Below, in pieces: positions 1 through 6,164 of a stretch of 34,542 nucleotides of DNA (positions are counted from its first letter, which is position 1; each line of letters starts with the position of its first letter). This stretch comes from an uncultured Saprospiraceae bacterium. Its GTDB lineage: Bacteria > Bacteroidota > Bacteroidia > Chitinophagales > Saprospiraceae. The DNA is taken from assembly GCA_937981555.1 (NCBI GenBank), contig CALJOK010000080.1:1-34542 (forward strand), in the 5' to 3' direction. A program made the translations under genes and the position numbers. Under the pieces are notes generated by a model that was not told where the DNA came from, ran no database searches, and was given only the letters and a program-made list of their open reading frames with translations.

Positions 1-10
1 GCACGGACGC

Positions 11-61
11 TGGAATTGTCACTCTGTGGCAGTTCCAAGCATTCAAGAAGGCTCCGCCTTC
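11..61. repeat. REP-like double hairpin next to a RAYT remnant
   Basis: Two consecutive hairpins. The first pairs 11-22 with 26-37 around a 3-nt loop (12 bp, two G-T wobbles). The second pairs 47-52 with 56-61 around a 3-nt loop (gaaggc/gccttc, perfect). Pairs of short GC-richer hairpins beside a Y1-type transposase gene are what REP/BIME sequences look like, and a Y1 transposase remnant follows at 187-384. The element may extend left of the window. That it is a REP element is inference; the hairpins themselves are directly visible. Confidence 0.5.
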
Positions 62-80
62 CATAGCCAAGAATAAAGAA

Positions 81-112
81 AGCTACCTCCCACGAGGTAG
101 CTTTTTCTTTTT
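81..112 (+). terminator. Rho-independent terminator
   Basis: A perfect 9-bp stem (81-89 agctacctc with 94-102 gaggtagct) around a 4-nt loop is followed by a T-rich tail from 101 (ctttttcttttt). It would terminate a plus-strand transcript coming from outside the window. Confidence 0.85.
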
Positions 113-186
113 CAATAGGTAAGTATTAACTTACGGAAAAGGAAAGAAATACCGAGACCTAGTAATAGAAAGTCTTCAATATTGTA

Positions 187-384
187 TTGATTACAAAGGG
201 CTACATGTACAATATAGCAAGGGTGATACAACAGAAATTGAATTATATTCACAACAATCCAGTTCGAGCAAATTGGGTAGGGATGCCGCAGCATTATATT
301 TATAGCAGTGCGTCTAATTATTTAGATGAGGGAAGAGGGATATTAAAGGTGAAAGTTTTGGATGAATTTTATGCTGTTAGTTAG
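187..384 (+). pseudogene. 3' remnant of a REP-associated (Y1/RAYT) transposase
   Basis: From about nucleotide 229 the frame encodes the typical end of REP-associated tyrosine transposases: QKLNYIHNNPVRANWV, then a YIYSSASNYL segment, ending in a stop at 382-384. In the family this region (KL.YIHNNPVRAGLV...YSSA..Y) is the C-terminal helix and tail of a protein of roughly 150-200 aa. The HUH motif and catalytic Tyr region are absent. The preceding 40-odd nucleotides do not resemble the family, and a terminator lies just upstream at 81-112. I read it as a truncated, inactive gene that could once have mobilised the hairpins at 11-61. Confidence 0.75.
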
Positions 385-577
385 GTGCATAGTTGGCAGA
401 GCCAAGTTGAATGCAAGGCGTGAAGCTAATACAACTAATCAGTTTAAGTTTTTCAATCAAAAACAAAAGTTTTCAATTATATGATATTTACCATTTCTAG
501 GGTACATTTCTAAAAAGAATATCCTGTAATTTGCAAGAGTAATTTATTCATTAATAACACTTAAACTTTTACGAATT

Positions 578-751
578 ATGAAAAAGCAATTTATACTATC
601 ACAAAAGGAAATGAAAAACATTAAAGGCGGAAACGGAAATGGTAATGCTCAAAATGTTTTTCCTGAATTACCAGCAGAAGGACAGGCTGGATTAGAAAAT
701 GTACCAGCTTTACCAGCAGAGCAAGCAGGTAATGGAAAGCGTCCTTTCTAA
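578..751 (+). CDS. Double-glycine leader peptide (natural-product/bacteriocin-like precursor)
   Basis: A 57-aa peptide. The first 18 residues (MKKQFILSQKEMKNIKGG) match the Bacteroidota double-glycine leader pattern MKK..LS.KE(L/M)K.IKGG, which C39-peptidase ABC transporters normally cleave after GG. The 39-residue remainder is rich in Gly, Asn, Ala and Pro, has no Cys, and contains an imperfect internal repeat (ELPAEGQAG and ALPAEQAG) before a basic end (GKRPF). It starts at the only in-frame ATG and ends 22 bp before a strong bidirectional terminator, so it looks like a monocistronic unit. No maturation or export gene is in the window. Without Cys or an obvious Ser/Thr-rich core, a lanthipeptide is unlikely; it could be an unmodified bacteriocin, a signalling peptide or another secreted small protein. 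The leader call is firm; the function is not known. Confidence 0.75.
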   Translation: MKKQFILSQKEMKNIKGGNGNGNAQNVFPELPAEGQAGLENVPALPAEQAGNGKRPF

Positions 752-773
752 TCAATAATTAGATACTAAGAAT

Positions 774-812
774 AAAAAAAGAGTCGTACTCAAATTGAGT
801 ATGGCTCTTTTT
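774..812. terminator. Bidirectional terminator
   Basis: A 13-bp stem (780-792 with 796-808, two G-T wobbles, 3-nt loop) has an A-tract on the left (774-780) and a T-tract on the right (808-812), so it can terminate both strands. It separates the peptide gene (plus) from the small membrane protein gene (minus). Confidence 0.85.
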
Positions 813-814
813 AG

Positions 815-1027
815 TTAAAATTCATTAATCTTTCTCCAATTATCCATTTGCCATTTTTGGCTAAAAGTTTTTCTTCGTTTTTCCAGTAAGCATTGTTGCC
901 AAGTATTTGAATGACAATCAATATTTTCACTTCTAATCGTATTAGAATACTCATTAGATTTGAATACAATGAAGACTAATATTACAACCAAAATTGGTAG
1001 CAATATTGCTAGGATGTGTTTTCTCAT
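815..1027 (-). CDS. Small membrane-anchored protein, unknown
   Basis: A 70-aa protein with a single hydrophobic segment at about residues 5-22 behind a basic start (MRKH), then a polar tail with two Cys (NIDCHSNTWQQC). It could be an inner-membrane-anchored periplasmic micro-protein or a secreted protein with an uncleaved signal. I recognise no family. The reason to believe it is real is context: its stop codon sits directly against the bidirectional terminator at 774-812, which has a T-tract on the minus strand. It converges on the double-glycine peptide gene. An immunity-type role for the neighbouring peptide is conceivable, since small membrane proteins often serve this way, but nothing in the sequence shows it and the two genes do not share an operon. 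Confidence 0.5.
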   Translation of the reverse strand: MRKHILAILLPILVVILVFIVFKSNEYSNTIRSENIDCHSNTWQQCLLEKRRKTFSQKWQMDNWRKINEF

Positions 1028-1461
1028 GTAGAATAGGTGTTTATAAAATAACCTGACAGTTTTGTAAATCTATATTTTCTATTTGAAAATAAAAAGAGAA
1101 AATTTACATTTTTATTTTTCAAATAATTGATAATAAATTATTGCTGTATTTAAATCAACCCGCTGGCCTTTAGTTTTACATAAAGGAATAAAAGTAGAAC
1201 GGTGGGAGAGACAAACCTTGCGTAACTTAAATTACTTAAGACAAAAACCCATAACATTTCATTAATTCAAATCCACTTTATTAACGATTCATTTATATAT
1301 CTCCAGAAACTCCACTTTATTTTAACACATCAAAAATGTTCCAATAACATTTCTTAACATAAAAAAGCTCTTCTTTTGTTTTATCATAATCAGAAAGAAA
1401 CATCTTCCTTTTAATCTCTTCCTTAATCTATATTTTCTAAAAAATTAAAAATTTGTCAAAG
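1028..1461. other. AT-rich intergenic region with an inverted repeat
   Basis: 434 bp without a gene, upstream of two divergent genes. It contains an imperfect inverted repeat (1081-1095 atttgaaaataaaaa against 1109-1124, one extra T) and two copies of tccactttatt (about 1270 and 1309). No clear TTG/TAnnTTTG promoter was found; promoters for both flanking genes must lie here. Confidence 0.5.
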
Positions 1462-2208
1462 ATGAAACGACCAACATTTTTTATGGCCTTGCTATGCCTA
1501 TTGGCAACCAGTCAACTTTTTGCGCAAAGCACTTCCATCTTTATTGGAACGGAAGGGGGATTTAATCTTTCAAAATTACAATACACCGAAGACTTAAAGG
1601 AACTTTACCCAACGTCCAATTTTCGAACGGGAATCAATGCTGGAGTTAAAGTTGGATTTGAAATGGAAGAATGGATTTTCACCACCGGATTGAGCTACCT
1701 CCAAAAAGGAGGAAATTACCAAACAGATAATTTTGATGATGGACAAGGGGTTGGTTTTATTTCCGCCAAGGAAAGATTAAATTTTTTAAGTATTCCAATT
1801 ACCGTCGGTTATCAAAAATGGTTTTATGAAAAAATCGGCGCTGCCATTTCTATCGGCCCTTCGATCAACTTTGGACTCAAAGGAAAGATTGATGAAACTT
1901 ACGAATATTTCGGCGTGGAGGAAGTGGACAAAGAACACTATGAGGTGAGTTTTGGAAAAGGGGTCAATGATGATTACAAAAAAACTCAAATTGGTTTTCA
2001 AATTATCCCTAGCCTTTTTTATAAAGTCAATGATAAAAGTAGAGTGCATCTCTCGGTAAATTGGGACATGGGAACGAGTGATTCATTTAATAAAAGATAT
2101 AAATCAGCCAATGATTTTTTCTCTGATTACAAAGGAAATCAAATGAATCAATCGGTGATGTTTACCATTGGATATACCCGTCATTTTAACTTCGAAGATA
2201 AATACTAA
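1462..2208 (+). CDS. PorT-like outer-membrane beta-barrel protein
   Basis: A 248-aa protein with a signal peptide (residues 1-21, ending SQLFAQ) and alternating amphipathic strands typical of the OMP_b-brl_2/PorT-like 8-stranded barrels of Bacteroidota. Signature stretches are the opening GTEGGFNLSKL, the GINAGVKVGFEM strand, FTTGLSYLQKGG, LSIPITVGYQKWF and the last strand ending in RHFNF. I start at ATG 1462 because it puts a basic n-region before the hydrophobic core; a TTG nine bases upstream is less likely. It is the first gene of a tight co-directional set: the zinc-ribbon gene starts 6 bp after its stop, then come an ExbD/MotB-like and an ExbB/MotA-like gene. That context suggests it is the outer-membrane partner of an energised envelope complex (inference). 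Confidence 0.85.
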   Translation: MKRPTFFMALLCLLATSQLFAQSTSIFIGTEGGFNLSKLQYTEDLKELYPTSNFRTGINAGVKVGFEMEEWIFTTGLSYLQKGGNYQTDNFDDGQGVGFISAKERLNFLSIPITVGYQKWFYEKIGAAISIGPSINFGLKGKIDETYEYFGVEEVDKEHYEVSFGKGVNDDYKKTQIGFQIIPSLFYKVNDKSRVHLSVNWDMGTSDSFNKRYKSANDFFSDYKGNQMNQSVMFTIGYTRHFNFEDKY

Positions 2209-2214
2209 ACAGCT

Positions 2215-2481
2215 ATGAAAAATTGCAATAACTGTGATACGATTAATATAGACTCAGCGGTGCAATGTGCCAACTGTAATATGGAAGGTCAATTTACCTT
2301 TCATAGTTTGCCCATAAAAAAAACGGAACGCAAGGAGAATATTCAATGCATCAACTGTGGTGCTTCGGATAGAGGAGAAGGAGCAAAATGTCATCAATGC
2401 CATTTTCCCATTCCGCAAAATGGAACGGACGAGGAAGTAAATGCCATCTCATTAAAACCTAATTTCAAAGCAGCTCAATAG
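2215..2481 (+). CDS. Small double zinc-ribbon protein
   Basis: An 88-aa protein with two CxxC-x10-CxxC units: Cys4, Cys7, Cys18, Cys21 and Cys45, Cys48, Cys59, Cys62. This is the spacing of zinc-ribbon/double-zinc-ribbon domains, so it probably binds two Zn ions. There is no signal peptide or membrane segment, so it should be cytoplasmic. It starts 6 bp after the barrel gene and ends 50 bp before the ExbD/MotB-like gene, so it is almost certainly co-transcribed. A cytoplasmic zinc-ribbon adaptor between a barrel gene and a proton-channel pair is unexpected; it may bind the cytoplasmic side of the channel or regulate the operon. The function is unknown. Confidence 0.85.
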   Translation: MKNCNNCDTINIDSAVQCANCNMEGQFTFHSLPIKKTERKENIQCINCGASDRGEGAKCHQCHFPIPQNGTDEEVNAISLKPNFKAAQ

Positions 2482-2531
2482 CCGCTAGAATTTGAAGTTG
2501 TTGTAAAACAACTTCTCTAAATAGAAATAAA

Positions 2532-3440
2532 ATGCCTAGGAGAAACACAGAACTTTTTAGTTTGTCGATGCTTGATCTACTGACAGGTGCATTGGGTGCG
2601 ATCATATTTTTGTTTATCATCACTCCAAAAGGAGAAGGCGCCGTCCCTGCAATGGCACAACATGCGGTCGTTTATTTTGATACGCTGGAAATGAAAATGT
2701 ATGGGACATTGCCTGATAGTTTGTTAGCCAAAACAAATGGCGATTCTTTGTTAGTGGTTTTAAAGGAGTATAAAAATTTACCGAAAAAAGAAAACTCCCC
2801 TTACAAGGTCTTGGCAAGTAATGAAGCCAAATTACCCAAGCCATCTCCTCGCAAGCAAACAGCTGATGTAGCTAAACCAAAACCTAAACAGGTGCCAAAA
2901 ACAAAGTCAACACCTCCTACTAAAAAACCACCCGTAAAAAAAGGAACGCTCAATAAAACGGATTCCAAATCCCAAAAATCAGAGAAGGAGTCTACCAAGT
3001 TTAAAGGCAGCCCTCCTTCTGTACCCGCAGCCGTTTCTTTTGAAATTAATTGGGCTGACAAAAATGACAATGTGGATTTGATTGTATGCAAAGATGGAAA
3101 ATGTGTCTATGGTGGAAAGAAACGAATTAAGGATGTTGGTCAATGGGATAGTGGGAAATCTCGGAATCGATTATTTGGAAATGACTTAAGGACTAATCAA
3201 GAAGCGGTTAGACAATACGATAAAATCATCCCTGGTCGATATCAAATTTACGCTCAATTTAAGGAGAGTAAAAAGAACAAAAAGACCACCACCATCAAAG
3301 GATTGATTTATACTAAAAATGCAAAATCACAAGAAAGGGGAGAGCACTTTACACGAAGTCTCCCAATTACGACCAACAGGTTTTTAATCGGTACCGTCCA
3401 GTTAAAAGCAGACGGCACTTATCAATTTATTAAAAAATAA
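2532..3440 (+). CDS. ExbD/MotB-like stator protein with periplasmic beta-domain
   Basis: A 302-aa protein. Residues 1-31 form a short cytoplasmic start (MPRRNTELFSLS) and one membrane helix with Asp15 at its beginning (LSMLDLLTGALGAIIFLFII). This matches the arrangement in ExbD/MotB/ZorB-type subunits, where one Asp at the start of the helix carries protons. A Pro/Lys-rich periplasmic linker follows (about 98-160). A globular domain (about 165-302) contains a W..(D/N)..VDLIV..DGK pattern resembling DUF2135/YfaP-like beta-sandwiches. It lacks the OmpA-type peptidoglycan-binding domain of MotB and is much longer than ExbD. The next gene encodes the expected MotA/ExbB-type partner. The channel role is inferred from the helix and the neighbour; the beta-domain assignment is weak. 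Confidence 0.75.
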   Translation: MPRRNTELFSLSMLDLLTGALGAIIFLFIITPKGEGAVPAMAQHAVVYFDTLEMKMYGTLPDSLLAKTNGDSLLVVLKEYKNLPKKENSPYKVLASNEAKLPKPSPRKQTADVAKPKPKQVPKTKSTPPTKKPPVKKGTLNKTDSKSQKSEKESTKFKGSPPSVPAAVSFEINWADKNDNVDLIVCKDGKCVYGGKKRIKDVGQWDSGKSRNRLFGNDLRTNQEAVRQYDKIIPGRYQIYAQFKESKKNKKTTTIKGLIYTKNAKSQERGEHFTRSLPITTNRFLIGTVQLKADGTYQFIKK

Positions 3441-3485
3441 ACCTTGAGATATTGTTAATCAACTTCTCATTTAAAAATATACATT

Positions 3486-4253
3486 ATGCTTAACTCAAAT
3501 AAAAATCAAATCATTTTTGCCATTATTTCAGGATTGGGATTATGGATCGTATTAATCTTTTTAGGTTCGATGTTTCCAACCGATTCTAATGGACTCCGCT
3601 TTATTGAATTGCTAGGAGGCTCATCGACCGGAGTGATTCAAGCCTTAATTTATATCGTGTTTTTTTACTGCTTGTTTGAATTACTAAAAAAACAAAAATA
3701 TATCCACACGCAATTCGATGGTTTTAAATTAGACTTGCTACCTACCAAAGATCAATTGGTACTGACACCTGATCAGGTAGCAGATATAAAATTACAAGCC
3801 ATTCAATATGAACGCCAAGGCCAACAATTCTTAGTCAATGATTTTATCAAAAAGGCGTGTACTCAATATCGAAATGACCAATCCATCAGCGAGACGCTGC
3901 AGGTCTTTCAATCTCAAGTAGATAATAGTAAAGAGGAAATGGAAGGAGATTTGGAAATGGTGCGATACTTATTAAGTACCGTCATCTCCTTAGGATTCAT
4001 TGGAACGTTGATTGGATTATCCACCTCCATCGGAATGGCACACTTGGCAAAAACGGCAGAAGGAATGCCTGAGATTACTCGAAGTTTATACCTCGCATTT
4101 GATACAACTTTGGTCGCGCTATTTATCGGGTTAGTGTTGAATTTTTTCTATCACAGCTATCTCAAATCTATGGATAACTTTTTTGCAAAATCTAAAACGT
4201 ATGTGATCAATAATTTAATCAGTCGAATTTATCATCCTAAATCGATGGGATGA
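3486..4253 (+). CDS. MotA/TolQ/ExbB-family proton channel subunit
   Basis: A 255-aa protein with four membrane helices at about 11-28, 47-65, 160-185 and 205-228. The MotA_ExbB signature lies in the last two: LSTVISLGFIGTLIGLSTS and, after it, DTTLVALFIGLVLNFFYHSY, including the Thr-rich start of the last helix that lines the proton path in ExbB/TolQ. A cytoplasmic helical region of about 95 residues separates the two helix pairs, and a basic tail follows. It is encoded 45 bp after the ExbD/MotB-like gene and is the last gene of the operon. In known families such pairs form a 5:2 proton-driven complex in the inner membrane that does mechanical work across the periplasm. Which force-using partner is served here is not known; no TonB, TolA or PomX-like gene is adjacent. 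Confidence 0.88.
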   Translation: MLNSNKNQIIFAIISGLGLWIVLIFLGSMFPTDSNGLRFIELLGGSSTGVIQALIYIVFFYCLFELLKKQKYIHTQFDGFKLDLLPTKDQLVLTPDQVADIKLQAIQYERQGQQFLVNDFIKKACTQYRNDQSISETLQVFQSQVDNSKEEMEGDLEMVRYLLSTVISLGFIGTLIGLSTSIGMAHLAKTAEGMPEITRSLYLAFDTTLVALFIGLVLNFFYHSYLKSMDNFFAKSKTYVINNLISRIYHPKSMG

Positions 4254-4301
4254 TTTTAGCTAGTTCGATTACTTAGAAAGAACTTATCTCCAAAAATATA
4301 A

Positions 4302-4369
4302 TTTCACCGGATAGGCACATATAAAGCAGAGTATTTCACCTCTGTTTTCTATGTGCCTATATGGTGAAA
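4302..4369. repeat. 68-bp composite palindrome, possible terminator
   Basis: Three nested arms: tttcacc (4302-4308) with ggtgaaa (4363-4369); ataggcacata (4311-4321) with tatgtgcctat (4350-4360), 11 bp perfect; and an inner cagag (4327-4331) with ctctg (4340-4344). Only a 2x2 internal loop separates the outer two arms. It lies 48 bp after the proton-channel gene and may end that operon, but it has no T-tract on the plus strand. It could also be a small palindromic repeat element. Confidence 0.65.
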
Positions 4370-4511
4370 AATTCTACCTGCTCTTTATTTTCTCATTTAT
4401 AAAAGATCCTTATAGCTTTTACACCTCATGCAAGGATCGAGGAATTATTTTTAAAAAGAATACAAATCTACCGGTAGAATTTTATTCCCCATTTATTTAT
4501 TTTATTTTACA

Positions 4512-4532
4512 TCGTTTTATATTTTAAAACGA
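4512..4532. promoter_or_regulatory. Perfect inverted repeat upstream of the sigma gene
   Basis: tcgtttta (4512-4519) and taaaacga (4525-4532) form an 8-bp perfect inverted repeat with a 5-bp spacer, ending 43 bp before the sigma-factor start codon. The position and size fit an operator. No regulator can be assigned. Confidence 0.35.
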
Positions 4533-4575
4533 GAGAACATACTTTTCGAGACAACTAAGCGTAAGGCATACTTTG

Positions 4576-5427
4576 ATGAATATTTTTTTCAAAAAAAAAT
4601 TAACAGAATCTGATTTAAGGGAACTGTTACTTTCTGGAAATGAAAGTAAGTGGAATCAACTGCGGAAGTATTTTATTCAGCAACTTCGTTTACAAGATCT
4701 TAAATCCTCTCCTAAAAAATATTTTTTCAACAACCTTAAAGCGCCTCATGAATCGAAAACATCTTTTGAAAAGGCTTTTCAAAATTTAATCAAGAATCCT
4801 CCTTTACCAGATCAATCCATCCTCAATTCATTTGAACGACATCTTGATTTTGAACTTATCCAATTGATGCAGACCAATGATCTAACTTTATTAAATCAAG
4901 CGGAAAACTATTTATTTTTTCGATTTTCAGAAATTCCTCATTTCCTAGAATTTAAAAATTTAGTTCCTGATGAAGAAAAAAGGTTGGATGCATTTGCAGA
5001 TGCTTTGGTTCATTTTTTTCAAAGAATTCAATTATATGGATTCGAACAAAGAGGTACCTTAAAAACTTTTTTCAATGTACTTTTCAAAAATGAATGCATC
5101 GATGATTATCGAAAAAAAGAAAATCCTACGCATCAAGTTTGGAACGGAGAGGACGAAGAATTACTGCTCCAACTTAATTCTTTTGAACAGTTAAAAAATA
5201 CTTTTTCGAAATATGATATAGAGGAACTAAGGTTTATTTTAAAGCAATTCGAAAAAGATAATCCAGGCTGCCATCAACAGATTGATGCATATTATTTAAA
5301 AGAAATTCCAACAACTGTTTTGGCAGAAGTGGCAGATAAAACGACAAGTAAAATTAGAGGCGCAAGATTTCGATGCATGGCTAAATTCAGAGCATTTTGG
5401 GAAAAAATGAAAAAAAGTGAGATATGA
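4576..5427 (+). CDS. ECF-like sigma-70 family RNA polymerase sigma factor
   Basis: A 283-aa protein. The C-terminal half has the two sigma domains. Region 2 is at about 135-182 (F..RIQLYGFEQRGTLKTFF, then KNECIDDYRKK, compare G.SLKTWLY.IARN.CID..RK). Region 4 is at about 215-275 (CHQQIDAYYLKEIPTTVLAE followed by a KIRGARFRCMAKFRAF helix). The first about 130 residues are a helical extension not found in ordinary ECF sigma factors of roughly 180-200 aa. I use ATG 4576 rather than the TTG just before it. Its stop overlaps the start of the next gene by 4 bp (ATGA), so the two are translationally coupled. The next gene looks like its anti-sigma factor, and a CHAT protein converges on the pair. 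The region 4 Cys-containing form is what I associate with Saprospirales sigma genes near CHAT/TPR proteins. Confidence 0.8.
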   Translation: MNIFFKKKLTESDLRELLLSGNESKWNQLRKYFIQQLRLQDLKSSPKKYFFNNLKAPHESKTSFEKAFQNLIKNPPLPDQSILNSFERHLDFELIQLMQTNDLTLLNQAENYLFFRFSEIPHFLEFKNLVPDEEKRLDAFADALVHFFQRIQLYGFEQRGTLKTFFNVLFKNECIDDYRKKENPTHQVWNGEDEELLLQLNSFEQLKNTFSKYDIEELRFILKQFEKDNPGCHQQIDAYYLKEIPTTVLAEVADKTTSKIRGARFRCMAKFRAFWEKMKKSEI

Positions 5428-6164
5428 AAGAATCTGTTTATAATAGAATTCAACGATTCTTAAATCGGGAAATGAGTTCTGAGGAAATAAAAAACTTTGA
5501 TCAAGATTTAGAAAAGAATGCTGATCTAATGGAAGGTCTAGCATCTGAACTAGCTATCCGTAAAGCGGCTAACGAGAATCGTAAAGCGGCAATTAAACAA
5601 AAACTCAAAACTCAAAATCAACGACCTACTAGAAATATGACAACAACGATTATCCGAGTCGCAGCAGTTTTTATTTTATTAATTGGTGCATTCGGATTGT
5701 TTCAAATTATAAATAGAGAACCAGCATTTTTATCTACTCAAGATCAAAATGCATTGGAAAATATTGTGGTAGAGGCGCAAGTCAACTTAAACACAGCCGG
5801 TGCTGATGATGAGGGAAGAAATGCTTTCAGAGAAAAAAAATACTTAAAGGCTATCCCTGCTTTTAACAGATTTTTAGATACCAAAGTAGCCGCTGGTGCT
5901 GATCGCTGTGACTATAATGAAATTAATTTCTACCTCGGTGCCATTTATCTTTATAGAACCAATGACTACCAAAAAGCAATTGAGCACTTCGCCTGTACGG
6001 AGGCAACCAAAAATAATGGAAAGAATTATAACAATGAAATTCCGTATTTTTTAATCGTGGCAAATCTTCGCGCGGGACAAGTCCAAGAGGCCAAGGTTCT
6101 GATGGGAAAATATAGAATTCAACCATCAGACCTTGAACCAAAAGAGGCAGATCTTTTAGAATAA
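5424..6164 (+). CDS. Anti-sigma-like membrane protein with periplasmic TPR region
   Basis: A 246-aa protein. Residues 1-70 form a charged cytoplasmic helical domain that starts like Bacteroidota anti-sigma factors (RIQRFLNREMSSEEIKNF: a Y.RI..FL...MS..E...F pattern). One membrane helix follows at about 74-95. The periplasmic part (about 130-240) has TPR-like helices (ARNAF.EKKYLKAIPAFNRF type and LGAIYLYRTNDYQKAIEHF). Basic residues before the helix place the N-terminus inside. It overlaps the sigma gene by 4 bp, the classic sigma/anti-sigma arrangement. Its 3' end overlaps the convergent CHAT gene by 9 bp. A likely role is to hold the sigma factor at the membrane until a periplasmic signal is received (inference). 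No ZAS zinc motif is present. Confidence 0.7.
   Translation: MKESVYNRIQRFLNREMSSEEIKNFDQDLEKNADLMEGLASELAIRKAANENRKAAIKQKLKTQNQRPTRNMTTTIIRVAAVFILLIGAFGLFQIINREPAFLSTQDQNALENIVVEAQVNLNTAGADDEGRNAFREKKYLKAIPAFNRFLDTKVAAGADRCDYNEINFYLGAIYLYRTNDYQKAIEHFACTEATKNNGKNYNNEIPYFLIVANLRAGQVQEAKVLMGKYRIQPSDLEPKEADLLE

Noticed and set aside
1462-4253. A Zorya phage-defence system
   Set aside because: A ZorA/ZorB-like channel pair is visible, but no ZorC, ZorD or ZorE gene is adjacent and the ExbD-like protein lacks the OmpA-type domain of ZorB.
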